Positions 49,427-57,964 are shown, numbered from the stretch's first letter. The stretch: DNA of 64,000 nucleotides from Tomitella biformata AHU 1821 (GCF_000524475.1 NZ_BAVQ01000070.1:186001-250000); one strand, 5' to 3'. Notes: generated by a model not told the origin, from the letters alone. Numbers and translations: made by a program.

Positions 49427-50877
49427 CAGAGCTGGCGCATCAACGAGTACAGCCCCATCACCCAGAACGCGAGGGGGATGATCGCCGCGATGGCCAGGTA
49501 TTCACAGACCTCCGTGATACGTCGCAGCACCGGGGAGAACTCGAAGGTGGGGGCGACCACGCCGACGGCGAGCGCCAGCACGGTGACCACCACCAGCGTC
49601 AGCACCCCGTACAAGGTCAGCTGGGGCTCGACGAGGTAGACGAGTCCGATGATCAGCAGCGCCAACACGGTGCCGCCGCTGATGAGCAGGGCGGATTGGA
49701 TCAGTCCGGAGTAACTGCGGCCCCGCAGCATCATCGTGAGCGCCACGAGGAGGGCCAGGCACACGCCGTTCGCCCGCAGGTCCGCGCCGAAGCCAGCGGT
49801 GAGCAGGGCACCGGCGATCGCGCCGAGGATGGCGCCCGCGATCAGCCCGGAGAGATACGCGGCCGCGACGGCCGCGCGGTCGGCGAGGCCCGCGGTGAAC
49901 TCACCGTCCTCGAGCGCCAGGTCGGCTGGCACGTCCCGGGAGGGCACTGGGGGCAGAGGCAGGCGCGCCAGCAGGATCGTCAGACGCGGCGCGAGGGACA
50001 GCGCGGCGACGGAGGCCAACAACAGTCCCACACCGATGCGACGGCCGGGCAGGTCGAAGATGGCGTCCACGCCGGCGGCCAGGGTGGCCAACGTGCTGAC
50101 CGTGATGATCGCGGTGTGGGCGAGCTGGCCGGCGCCGCTCATGCGCAGGGCCAGGATGGACGCGCACGCGGTGAAGACCGCGCCGAGCAGCAGGCCGGGC
50201 CCGCCGATCGCCGCCTGCGGCAGCAGCGCGCCGCCGACAAACGCGAACGGTGCGACGCAATAGCCCAGCGTCGCACCGACCTGCGGATCTCGGTAGATGC
50301 GCGCGACGATCGGGCTGGCGGCGAGGAAGCCGAGCGCTGCGGTGATCGAGATCAGGGCGCGGAGCATGCCGGAGGAGTCGGACAGGTGCCCCAGCGGATC
50401 GGCCAGCATTGTGGCCGCGAGAACCGCCGCAACGATCGCGACGATCTGGGCGAGCAGTCGGGAGGCGGGAGCGCCCCACTCCGGGAACCGCGCCGCGTTG
50501 GCGGTGGAGACGGCGTCGATGACGTCGTCGAAGAGCGGTTCCGAGTCGATCAGGTCCTCGGAGCCGAGCAGCAGCAAGGCGCCGTCGCGCACGCCCTGCT
50601 CGGCCAGCGACGCCGCCGAGTCCAGCGGCGCCTCCCCGATGGCGCGGAGGGTCCAGCGGGTGCGCGGATCATCCCGCGGGTCTTGCGGCTCAATGGAATT
50701 GCGTCTGCTTAGCGTCAGCGCGACCAGCTCCGGGAGCATCGCCGCCACCGGGATTCGCGCTGGTAACGCGATGTCCATCTGCGTGTATTCGGCGACGATC
50801 GACACCCGGCACAGCTCGGGCGCCGCGGCCCGCCAGTGCGCGTCGGGCATGGTTGAATCCTCGACCAGATCGGTCAT
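49426..50877 (-). CDS. eccD: ESX membrane channel component EccD
   Basis: This 483-residue protein has an N-terminal ubiquitin-like domain (about 20-105, CRVSIVAEYTQMDIALPARI) and about eleven transmembrane helices from residue 140 on. EccD dimers form the membrane vestibule of ESX complexes. It is divergent from eccC with a 129-base gap that must carry both promoters, and is cotranscribed with mycP. Confidence 0.93.
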   Translation of the reverse strand: MTDLVEDSTMPDAHWRAAAPELCRVSIVAEYTQMDIALPARIPVAAMLPELVALTLSRRNSIEPQDPRDDPRTRWTLRAIGEAPLDSAASLAEQGVRDGALLLLGSEDLIDSEPLFDDVIDAVSTANAARFPEWGAPASRLLAQIVAIVAAVLAATMLADPLGHLSDSSGMLRALISITAALGFLAASPIVARIYRDPQVGATLGYCVAPFAFVGGALLPQAAIGGPGLLLGAVFTACASILALRMSGAGQLAHTAIITVSTLATLAAGVDAIFDLPGRRIGVGLLLASVAALSLAPRLTILLARLPLPPVPSRDVPADLALEDGEFTAGLADRAAVAAAYLSGLIAGAILGAIAGALLTAGFGADLRANGVCLALLVALTMMLRGRSYSGLIQSALLISGGTVLALLIIGLVYLVEPQLTLYGVLTLVVVTVLALAVGVVAPTFEFSPVLRRITEVCEYLAIAAIIPLAFWVMGLYSLMRQL

Positions 50878-51006
50878 GTGTGCTCGTCCCCCCGTTATCC
50901 TGCTCCCCCTGAGCGACAGTACGATACCCCGAGCGCGTGCTGTCGAGTGTGTGGCATCACATATTGCGCAGGGCTGGGGAGCCCGATTGTCGAGGGGGGA
51001 ATTTCA

Positions 51007-54000
51007 GTGAGCACTCGTGGATTTACTCGTCGCCCACGCCTGCCTGGACCGCGGATGCCGGGCGGGGAGGTTGAGCTGCAGGCGCCGCCGGAGGTGCCGC
51101 GGCCGGTGCCCGGCGGGCTGCTGATGAAGCTGATGCCGGTGGTCATGGTCGTCGCGATGCTCGGCATGGTGGCCTTGATGTTCACCTCGGGCGGCATGCG
51201 CAACCCCATGATGATGCTGTTCCCGCTGATGATGATGTTCTCGATGGTGGGGATGATCGGCAACGCGGGCGGGGGCAAGAACAAGAAACCCGCGGAACTC
51301 AACGAGGAGCGCAAGGATTACTTCCGCTACCTCGCTGGTGTGCGCGAGGACGTGCACACGACGGTGGACGAGCAGCGGGCTGCGCTGCGGTGGAACCACC
51401 CCGACCCCCGCGCGCTGACGGACTTGCTTGGCGGGCGGCGGATGTGGGAGCGCTCCCCGGTGGACTCGGACTTCGCGCACGTGCGCATCGGCGTCGGCAA
51501 CCAGCGGCTGGCCACCAAGCTGGCGGTGCCCGCGCTGGGGCCGCTCGAAGATCTGGAGCCGATCTCCACGGTCAGCATGCGGCGCTTCGTGCACACCCAC
51601 TCCGTGGTGCAGAACCTTCCCACAGCTTTGTCGTTACGGGGTTTCGCGGCCATCGCCGTGGGCGGGGACCGCGTGGCGGCACGCTCGGTCGTGCGCTCAA
51701 TCATCCTGCAGCTCTGCGTGTTCCATGGCCCGGACCACATCCTGGTCGCCATCGTCACGCCGGAGCCCGACGGCGCAGACTGGTCTTGGGCGAAGTGGCT
51801 CCCGCACAACGCGCACCCGACGGAGACTGACGCGCTCGGCCCGGCCCGGTTGTCCTTCCGCTCCCTCCACGACCTTGAGGAGTCACTGGACGACGAGCTG
51901 TTGGGGCGGGGCCGGTTCAGCCGCATCGCCGATCCCGTGCCCGGCCGCACCCAACTGGTCGTGGTCCTGGACGGCGGCCAGGTCACCGGAGATGAGCGGA
52001 TCCTCGCCGGCGCCGGCATGGACGGGGTGTCAGTGCTGGACATGACGGGCGATTTCGAGGCCCTCGCCGCCCAGCGCGGCATGCGATTGCACGTGCGCGA
52101 CGGACAGATCGGCGGACACAGCGCCAGCGGCATCGAGAACTTCGGCCTGGTCGACGAGATGCCGGTGGCCGACGCCCTCGCGACCGCGCGAATGCTCGCC
52201 GGCTACCGCGTCGCCACCCGGGCCACCGACGAGAGCGAGGGCTCCGGCCGCGACCTCGGGCTCATGGGTCTGCTGGGCATCGGCGATCCGCTGACGCTGA
52301 CTCCGGCGACGGCGTGGCGCACCCGCAGCGCTCGGGAGCGGCTGCGGGTGCCCATCGGTATCGACGCGTCGGGCGCGGTGGTGGAGGTGGACCTGAAGGA
52401 GGCCGCGGAGAACGGCATGGGCCCGCACGGGCTCTGCATCGGGGCGACCGGCTCCGGCAAGTCCGAGCTGCTGCGGACCCTGGTGCTGTCGCTGATCACG
52501 TCGCACTCACCAGACCAGCTGAACTTGGTTCTGGTGGACTTCAAGGGCGGCGCGACCTTCCTGGGGCTGGAGGCCGCGGACCATGTGGCGGCGGTGATCA
52601 CCAACCTCGAGGAGGAGCTCGAGATGGTGGACCGTATGCACGACGCGCTCTCGGGGGAGATGAACAGACGGCAGGAATTGCTCAGGGCGGCAGGCAATTA
52701 CGCCAATGTCAACGACTACGAGCGGGCACGGGCCAACGGGGCTCCGCTGGACCCGCTGCCCGCGCTGTTCATTGTGGTGGACGAGTTCTCGGAGCTGTTG
52801 AGCCAGAAGCCGGAGTTCGCCGAGCTGTTCACGGCCATCGGCCGACTGGGGCGTTCCCTCCACATTCACCTGCTGCTGGCCAGCCAGCGGCTGGACGAGG
52901 GCAAGCTGCGGGGCCTGGACAGCCACCTGTCTTACCGCATCGGCCTGAAGACATTCTCGGGCAACGAGTCTCGCAGCGTGCTGGGCGTGCCCGACGCCTA
53001 TCACCTGCCCAATGTTCCGGGCTCCGGCTACCTCAAATGCGACTCCGGGGAGCTGGTGCGCTTCAACGCCAGCTACGTCTCCGGACCGGTGGGGCACCGG
53101 CGGCGCCCCCTTAGCCCGGTCGCGGCCGCCCAGATCCAGGTGCTGGAGTTCACGGCGCAGGGTCGGCGCGCGGCTCCCCACTGGGCGGCCACGGAACCGG
53201 AGTGGGAGCAGGCCGAGCCCGCGCTGGACCAGGACGAGACCCTCCTCGATGTCGTCGTCGGCCGGTTGGCGAACTCCGGCTACCGGGCCCATGAGGTGTG
53301 GCTGCCACCGCTGGCGAACTCGCCGACGGTGGACCAACTGGTGCTGCCCATCGGTGAGCCGGGCTCGTTGGGGGCGCTGGTTGGCATCATCGACCGGCCG
53401 TATGAGCAGCGGCGGGACATGCTCGCGCTGGATCTCTCTGGCGCCGGTGGCAACGTCGCGATCGTCGGCGGCCCCCAATCCGGGAAGTCCACCGCCGCTA
53501 GGACTCTTGTGCTGGCCCTGGCTAACGCCCACTCTCCGCGGGACGTGCAGTTTTACTGCCTGGACTTCGGCGGGGGCACCCTCGCCGGGCTGGCCGACCT
53601 CCCGCACGTCGGCTCCGTCGCGGGACGGCTGGAGGCGGACCGGGTGCGCCGGACAGTCGCGGAACTGGCCACCCTCGTCAACGAGCGGGAGATCATGTTC
53701 CGCGAGCGGCGGATCGAGTCGATGCGCCAGTTCCGGCGTCAGCGCGCGGTCGAGGGGCCGGGCGCGGGGCGGATGTCGAGCTTCGGCGACGTGTTCCTGG
53801 TGGTCGACGGCTGGAACACCGTCCGCGAGGATTTCGAGCAGCTGGAGCCGATGATCAGCGTGCTGGCGGCGCGCGGGCTCTCCTATGGCGTGCATGTGGT
53901 GCTCTGCGCCAACCGCTGGGGCGAGATCCGGCCGGCGCTCAAGGACATGCTGGGCACCCGGATCGAGCTGCGCCTTGGCGATCCGGCGGACTCGGAGATG

Positions 54001-54948
54001 GACCGGAAGCGGGCCGCGCACGTGCCGGTGGGCCGGCCGGGGCGCGGGCTCACAGCCGACGGCAAACACTTGCTGCTGGCGCTGCCCCGGCTCGACGGCG
54101 GGGCAGACCCCGCAGACCTGGGGCAGGGGGTGCAGGACGCCGTCGCGATGCTGCGCGGACGCTGGCCGGGGCTGGCCGCGCCCGCGGTGCGGATGCTGCC
54201 CCTCGACATCCCGCGGGCCGAGGTGTTGGCCGCTGCGGCGGGCGCGGACACAAGTGGACTGGTGCCCATCGGCGTCGATGAGAGCTCGCTGGCCCCGGTA
54301 TATCTCGACTTCGAGTCGCAGCCGCACTTCTATGCCTTCGCGGAGCCGGAGTCCGGCAAGACGACGCTGCTGCGCAACATCGTCCTGGGCCTGATCGAGA
54401 AGAACACCTTCGAGCAGGTCAAGGTGGTCATGGTCGACTATCGGCGCACCATGCTCGGCCTGATCGAGGGCCGGCACCTGGCCGGCTACGCCGCGACGAC
54501 CAAGGCGCTCGAGCCGATGGTCGCGCATCTGGTGGCCGTCCTCGCCGGTCGGCTGCCCGGGCCCGACGTGACGCAGCAGCAGTTGCGGGAGCGGTCTTGG
54601 TGGACGGGGCCGGAGATCTACGTGGTGGTCGACGACTATGACCTGGTGTCGGGCGCCAGCAGCAACCCACTGCTCCCGTTAGTCGAATACCTTTCGCAGG
54701 CAAAGGATGTCGGGCTCCACATGGTGTTGACCCGGCGGACTGGTGGGGCGTCGCGGGCCATGTTCGACCCCATCATCGGGCGGCTCCGCGAGCTGTCGGT
54801 CGACGGCCTGGTGATGAGCGGCAGCAAGGATGAGGGACACCTGATCGGCAACGCGCGGCCGAGCAAGCTCCCGCCGGGACGGGGCGTTCTGGTGACCAGA
54901 GCGGGAGGTGAGCAGCTGATTCAGGTGGCGAATCTGCCCGAAGTGTGA
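51007..54948 (+). CDS. eccC: ESX motor ATPase EccC (single-chain)
   Basis: This 1313-residue FtsK/SpoIIIE-type ATPase drives ESX secretion. Two N-terminal transmembrane helices (about 38-83) are followed by three ATPase domains with Walker A motifs at about 479 (GATGSGKS), 820 (GGPQSGKS) and 1112 (AEPESGKT). The first has Walker B LFIVVDEFSELL near 588. It is a single chain, as in ESX-2 to ESX-5, not split as in ESX-1. GTG 51007 follows AGGGGGG; upstream residues lie in the promoter region and were excluded. It binds the C-terminal signal of EsxB-type substrates. Confidence 0.96.
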   Translation: MSTRGFTRRPRLPGPRMPGGEVELQAPPEVPRPVPGGLLMKLMPVVMVVAMLGMVALMFTSGGMRNPMMMLFPLMMMFSMVGMIGNAGGGKNKKPAELNEERKDYFRYLAGVREDVHTTVDEQRAALRWNHPDPRALTDLLGGRRMWERSPVDSDFAHVRIGVGNQRLATKLAVPALGPLEDLEPISTVSMRRFVHTHSVVQNLPTALSLRGFAAIAVGGDRVAARSVVRSIILQLCVFHGPDHILVAIVTPEPDGADWSWAKWLPHNAHPTETDALGPARLSFRSLHDLEESLDDELLGRGRFSRIADPVPGRTQLVVVLDGGQVTGDERILAGAGMDGVSVLDMTGDFEALAAQRGMRLHVRDGQIGGHSASGIENFGLVDEMPVADALATARMLAGYRVATRATDESEGSGRDLGLMGLLGIGDPLTLTPATAWRTRSARERLRVPIGIDASGAVVEVDLKEAAENGMGPHGLCIGATGSGKSELLRTLVLSLITSHSPDQLNLVLVDFKGGATFLGLEAADHVAAVITNLEEELEMVDRMHDALSGEMNRRQELLRAAGNYANVNDYERARANGAPLDPLPALFIVVDEFSELLSQKPEFAELFTAIGRLGRSLHIHLLLASQRLDEGKLRGLDSHLSYRIGLKTFSGNESRSVLGVPDAYHLPNVPGSGYLKCDSGELVRFNASYVSGPVGHRRRPLSPVAAAQIQVLEFTAQGRRAAPHWAATEPEWEQAEPALDQDETLLDVVVGRLANSGYRAHEVWLPPLANSPTVDQLVLPIGEPGSLGALVGIIDRPYEQRRDMLALDLSGAGGNVAIVGGPQSGKSTAARTLVLALANAHSPRDVQFYCLDFGGGTLAGLADLPHVGSVAGRLEADRVRRTVAELATLVNEREIMFRERRIESMRQFRRQRAVEGPGAGRMSSFGDVFLVVDGWNTVREDFEQLEPMISVLAARGLSYGVHVVLCANRWGEIRPALKDMLGTRIELRLGDPADSEMDRKRAAHVPVGRPGRGLTADGKHLLLALPRLDGGADPADLGQGVQDAVAMLRGRWPGLAAPAVRMLPLDIPRAEVLAAAAGADTSGLVPIGVDESSLAPVYLDFESQPHFYAFAEPESGKTTLLRNIVLGLIEKNTFEQVKVVMVDYRRTMLGLIEGRHLAGYAATTKALEPMVAHLVAVLAGRLPGPDVTQQQLRERSWWTGPEIYVVVDDYDLVSGASSNPLLPLVEYLSQAKDVGLHMVLTRRTGGASRAMFDPIIGRLRELSVDGLVMSGSKDEGHLIGNARPSKLPPGRGVLVTRAGGEQLIQVANLPEV

Positions 54949-54994
54949 ATAGCGATGGCATACGGGTTTGATGTTGTGTAACCTCAGTCACGCT

Positions 54995-55081
54995 TGGGGA
55001 GGGTAGATCGAGTTCGGGGATGGCGCGCTGTCGGGGATGGCAGCAAGCGCAGGGGATGTTGCAGGGGAATGTCACAGGGGG
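54995..55081 (+). promoter_or_regulatory. G-tract leader before the ESX substrate genes
   Basis: The 139-base gap after eccC carries GGGG runs beginning near 54995, 55016, 55033, 55052, 55064 and 55077, on the coding strand. TCGGGGATGGC occurs twice and CAGGGG-type units three times. The last run is the ribosome-binding site of the gene at 55088. It could be repeated decoy ribosome sites or a G-rich RNA fold; no promoter was confidently seen. Confidence 0.35.
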
Positions 55082-55087
55082 AAGATC

Positions 55088-55408
55088 ATGACTGAATTTT
55101 TGGCGTCGACTGCCCGTATTCGGCAGTTCGCGAGCCAATTGGGTTCGGCCGGTGGCGATGTCGCCACGGTCGGGGGAATGGACGTGGCGGCCAGCGTCGC
55201 GGCATTGGGCCCGGTGTTCGGGCTGATCGGAGCGGATTTCGTCACGGTGTTCGGTGCGGCGCAGACCTCGCATGCGGCGTCGATCGGGAAGTTGGCGGCG
55301 GTGTTGACGGCGTCCGGCGACACGGCGAACGCGATCGCCACGGTCTATGACGGCAACGAGGCCGACCAGATCGATTCCCTGCGCAAGGTCGCCGAGGGCG
55401 TGCTGTGA
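55088..55408 (+). CDS. EspC-like (DUF2580) ESX-associated protein
   Basis: This 106-residue helical protein begins MTEFLASTARIRQFASQLGS and ends with DQIDSLRKVAEGVL. The pattern fits the EspC/DUF2580 group of type VII targets: two helices with an Ala/Gly-rich middle and no WxG turn. A possible export signal YxxxE is present near the end (YDGNE). A strong AGGGGGAAG site precedes ATG 55088. It overlaps the NlpC/P60 gene by 4 bases (GTGA), suggesting a pair that is exported together. Confidence 0.7.
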   Translation: MTEFLASTARIRQFASQLGSAGGDVATVGGMDVAASVAALGPVFGLIGADFVTVFGAAQTSHAASIGKLAAVLTASGDTANAIATVYDGNEADQIDSLRKVAEGVL

Positions 55409-56466
55409 TCGGGGAGGCGCTGGCCACGCCGATCATCCAGTTGATCAACGCGGTTGGCACGGGGGTGGCGGCCGAGGGGGACCCGGCCATAGTGCTGACC
55501 GCCGCGGTGCAGGGCGTCACCGCGGCGATGGAGATCGGCCAGTTGGCCGCCGGCGAGGTCGGCTCCACATGGAGCGGGCCCGACGCGACGGCCTCCTTCG
55601 ACTCGGTGGCCAGCACGGTGCGCGCCGGGCAGCAGATCGCCGAGCAGGGCGAGGAGATCAACCAGGTGCTCACCGTGGCCACTGCGGACATGAACAGGGG
55701 CGTCGGGGAGCTGGGAGTGATCCTCGAGTCGTTTATCAGCGCCGCACTGGTCCAAGGTCCTGCGATCATGACGCCCGTCGGCCAGCTTGCGCTGGTCGCG
55801 ACGGCCGCGGAGCACCTGGAGCGCGCGCTGGTGGTGGTGACCCGGATGCGGGGCGAGTTGGGCCAGCACACCGGCGCGATGGCCGCCGCGATCCCCGCCC
55901 CGCCGATGCCGCCGACCCCCGACGCGGCGCTCATGCAGCAGGGGCGCGCGCTGTGGTCGATGGCGGGGGACGCGATCTTCGGGCCAGCGGACGGCGGCCC
56001 AGCTGACAGCCGCCCAGCTGACGGCAGCGGGGGCGCGGTGGCAGCGGAGACCAGCGAGTTCGAAGGCGGTGGCGTGCAGGTGACGCTGCCGGATGGGAGC
56101 ACGGCGATGGCGCCGAATGAGACTGCGGCGAACGCGGTCCGGGCGGCGCTGACGCAGCAGGGCGTGCCCTATTCCTGGGGCGGCACCAGCCCGGGGCAGG
56201 GGCTGGACTGCAGCGGCCTGACCCAGTGGGCATATGGGGAGGCGGGCATGGACCTGCCACGCACGGCCCAGGAGCAGTCGGTGGGCGCGGCGGTCTCGCA
56301 GAACGACCTGCTGCCGGGGGACCTCGCGGTGTGGGACGGGCATGTGGCCATGGTGATCGGCGATGGCCAGATGGTCGAGGCTGGCGATCCCGTGCAGGTG
56401 AGCTCGGTGCGCACCACAAATTTGGATATGGGCTTCAAGGGTTTCTATCGACCGACGGGCGGCTGA
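55405..56466 (+). CDS. NlpC/P60 peptidoglycan hydrolase with WXG-type N-terminal domain
   Basis: This 353-residue protein has no Sec signal. Residues 1-165 are helical with a W56-S-G58 turn like WXG100/PPE-type ESX substrates. A Pro/Ala/Asp linker (165-220) includes three 5-residue GPADx repeats. The C-terminal NlpC/P60 domain has catalytic Cys269 (LDCSGLTQWAYG) and His313 (DGHVAMVIG). It likely leaves through this ESX system and cuts peptide stems in peptidoglycan. Context: directly after the EspC-like gene and before the esx pair. Confidence 0.82.
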   Translation: MIGEALATPIIQLINAVGTGVAAEGDPAIVLTAAVQGVTAAMEIGQLAAGEVGSTWSGPDATASFDSVASTVRAGQQIAEQGEEINQVLTVATADMNRGVGELGVILESFISAALVQGPAIMTPVGQLALVATAAEHLERALVVVTRMRGELGQHTGAMAAAIPAPPMPPTPDAALMQQGRALWSMAGDAIFGPADGGPADSRPADGSGGAVAAETSEFEGGGVQVTLPDGSTAMAPNETAANAVRAALTQQGVPYSWGGTSPGQGLDCSGLTQWAYGEAGMDLPRTAQEQSVGAAVSQNDLLPGDLAVWDGHVAMVIGDGQMVEAGDPVQVSSVRTTNLDMGFKGFYRPTGG

Positions 56467-56470
56467 GCTG

Positions 56471-56797
56471 ATGGACCAGAAGACGATCACCGTGGCGAAT
56501 AGATCGGCGTCGATCCGAGTGGTGGTGTCTATGGACGGACGGCCGCTCCAGTTGGACATCGACCAGGGGGAGTACGCCAATGGCGCGGACATGCTCGCGA
56601 TCCGGGTGCTCGAGCTGTGCAAGCTGGCCGGCGGCCGCGCCCTCGCGTTGCGCAGGGCCGAGCTGGAGATCTTGGGTTTCGACGGCAATATGCTTGCGCG
56701 GTTGGGACTGCCAGCGCGTGCGGAGCTCGAGGCCACCGAGGTTGCCGCGGACCTGGTTGAGGATGGTGAGCCGCAATCATGGCTAGCCCACGTGTGA
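56471..56797 (+). CDS. Small conserved ESX-locus protein, function unknown
   Basis: This 108-residue acidic protein starts MDQKTITVANRSASIRVVVS and has LDIDQGEYANGADMLAIRVL and LARLGLPARAELEATEVAAD. I cannot place it in a named family with confidence; small proteins of this size next to YbaB-like partners occur in other ESX loci (Esp accessory proteins). It overlaps the next gene by 19 bases, so the two are probably coproduced and may interact. No signal peptide or WxG turn is seen. Confidence 0.65.
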   Translation: MDQKTITVANRSASIRVVVSMDGRPLQLDIDQGEYANGADMLAIRVLELCKLAGGRALALRRAELEILGFDGNMLARLGLPARAELEATEVAADLVEDGEPQSWLAHV

Positions 56798-57111
56798 CCT
56801 TTGATGAGGTTCTGGCCGATGTCGGCGAGAAGCTGACCCAGCTCCAGCAGTGGCAGCGCGAGCTCGCGGGCCTGCGGGAGACCTCGGCTAGCGAGTCCGG
56901 GGCGGTGGCCGTCGAGGTGGACGCGTTCGGCGTGCCGTCGCGGCTGTGGCTGGATCCGTCGGCGCTGAAGCTGCGGCCTGCGGAGCTGGGCCGCCAGATC
57001 GTCGATACCTTCGATGCGGCCGCCGCTGAGCTGGACGGCCGGCGGGGGGAGCTCGACCGCGAATTGACCCAGGAGACCTCGACCTGGGAGCAGGCGGGGA
57101 CAGCCCGGTAG
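56779..57111 (+). CDS. YbaB/EbfC-like ESX-associated protein
   Basis: This 110-residue protein fits the YbaB/EbfC fold: a first long helix (DVGEKLTQLQQWQRELAGLR), a central sheet (GAVAVEVDAFGVPSRLWLDP) and a final helix (ELGRQIVDTFDAAAAELDGR). EspL (Rv3880c) of ESX-1 is of the same type. Such proteins dimerise and can bind nucleic acid or chaperone ESX partners. ATG 56779 lies within the previous gene. Confidence 0.7.
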   Translation: MASPRVTFDEVLADVGEKLTQLQQWQRELAGLRETSASESGAVAVEVDAFGVPSRLWLDPSALKLRPAELGRQIVDTFDAAAAELDGRRGELDRELTQETSTWEQAGTAR

Positions 57112-57178
57112 GGCACAAGATTTCTCGGCGCGGGGGGAGGGCATAGAGGTGCTCGGCTCGCGAGTTGGGGGAGGTAGG

Positions 57179-57200
57179 CCAGCCGTGAGAACGCGGCTGG
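57179..57200 (+). promoter_or_regulatory. Hairpin in the esx pair leader
   Basis: CCAGCCG (57179-57185) and CGGCTGG (57194-57200) form a 7-base stem with an 8-base loop, 28 bases before the WXG100 start at 57229. The leader is G-rich, with GGGAGG just ahead of ATG. It may stabilise or attenuate the esx transcript relative to upstream genes. Confidence 0.4.
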
Positions 57201-57228
57201 CAGGGGAACCACATGGGAGGGTGAAGAG

Positions 57229-57537
57229 ATGTCGTTGCAGACTAATGCAGAGGTGATGCGCGTATCCGGCGGCAAGGCGCTGGAGACCGCGGAGCAGATG
57301 AAAGTCACGCTGACGAAGCTGGTGGGGACGGTCGAGGGGTCGGCTGGGGTGTGGGGCGGCGGCGCTCACGGCACCTTCAACGAGGTGATGGACCGCTTCC
57401 ACATGAGCATGAACAAGCTCCAGACATCGCTGGTGGAGATCAGCGACAACATCAAGGCGAACGGCGTGGGATACGAGGGCGCGGAGGCGGAGGTCGTCCA
57501 GGATCTGGCGAACGTCGGCGGCGCCCTCGACCTGTGA
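57229..57537 (+). CDS. WXG100 protein, EsxB-like
   Basis: This 102-residue helical hairpin has the turn W42-G-G44 and the type VII secretion signal Y82-EGA-E86 after the second helix, the features of CFP-10/EsxB-type partners that dock on EccC. GGGAGGGTGAAGAG precedes ATG. It is followed 66 bases later by a second WXG100-type gene, its expected heterodimer partner. Confidence 0.9.
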   Translation: MSLQTNAEVMRVSGGKALETAEQMKVTLTKLVGTVEGSAGVWGGGAHGTFNEVMDRFHMSMNKLQTSLVEISDNIKANGVGYEGAEAEVVQDLANVGGALDL

Positions 57538-57603
57538 GGGGGCGGCAGCAGCCAGCCCGCCTGACCCGCAATTGAACGCCAACTACTCGCTAGGGGAATC
57601 GCA

Positions 57604-57900
57604 ATGAGCTCACCAGATGGAATCAAGTACAACTTCGGGGGAATCTCCCAGGTCGTGGGCGAGATCAACAGCCACGTCGGGACCTTCGAGGCGCAGAAGG
57701 ATCAGCTCGCAGTGAGCGTTAAGGAGCTGCTCGCGGTGTGGCAGAGCACCGCCGCAGACGCCTATCACGGCTCGCAGACGAAGTTCGATCAGGCGTACGT
57801 GGAGCTGAACCAGGTTCTGCAGCTGATCGGCAGCAAGGTGCAAGACGGCAGCGACCGTATGTTCGCGACCAACGCCCGCGCCGCGGCCAGCTGGGGCTGA
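57604..57900 (+). CDS. WXG100-superfamily protein, EsxA-like
   Basis: This 98-residue helical hairpin begins MSSPDGIKYNFGGISQVVGE. Its turn reads W46-Q-S48, so Gly is replaced by Ser. The C-terminus lacks a clear YxxxD/E signal, as is normal for the EsxA partner, whose export depends on EsxB. It is last in the ESX locus, directly before a strong terminator. Confidence 0.88.
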   Translation: MSSPDGIKYNFGGISQVVGEINSHVGTFEAQKDQLAVSVKELLAVWQSTAADAYHGSQTKFDQAYVELNQVLQLIGSKVQDGSDRMFATNARAAASWG

Positions 57901-57916
57901 CCGGCAGTCACAAGAC

Positions 57917-57955
57917 AACAGAGGAGCGCTGGCACGTGCCAGCGCTCCTCTGTTT
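57917..57955. terminator. Strong hairpin terminator after the ESX locus
   Basis: Arms 57917-57935 and 57936-57954 are perfectly complementary over 19 bases, centred on CACGTG, and are followed on + by TTTG. The hairpin lies 17 bases after the EsxA-like stop and 10 bases before the end of convergent pssA. It can stop transcription from both sides. Confidence 0.9.
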
Positions 57956-57964
57956 GCGCGTGGG

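Noticed and set aside
52507..54528. 673-codon frame antisense to eccC
   Set aside because: Mirror of the eccC coding pattern, no motif, no ribosome-binding site.
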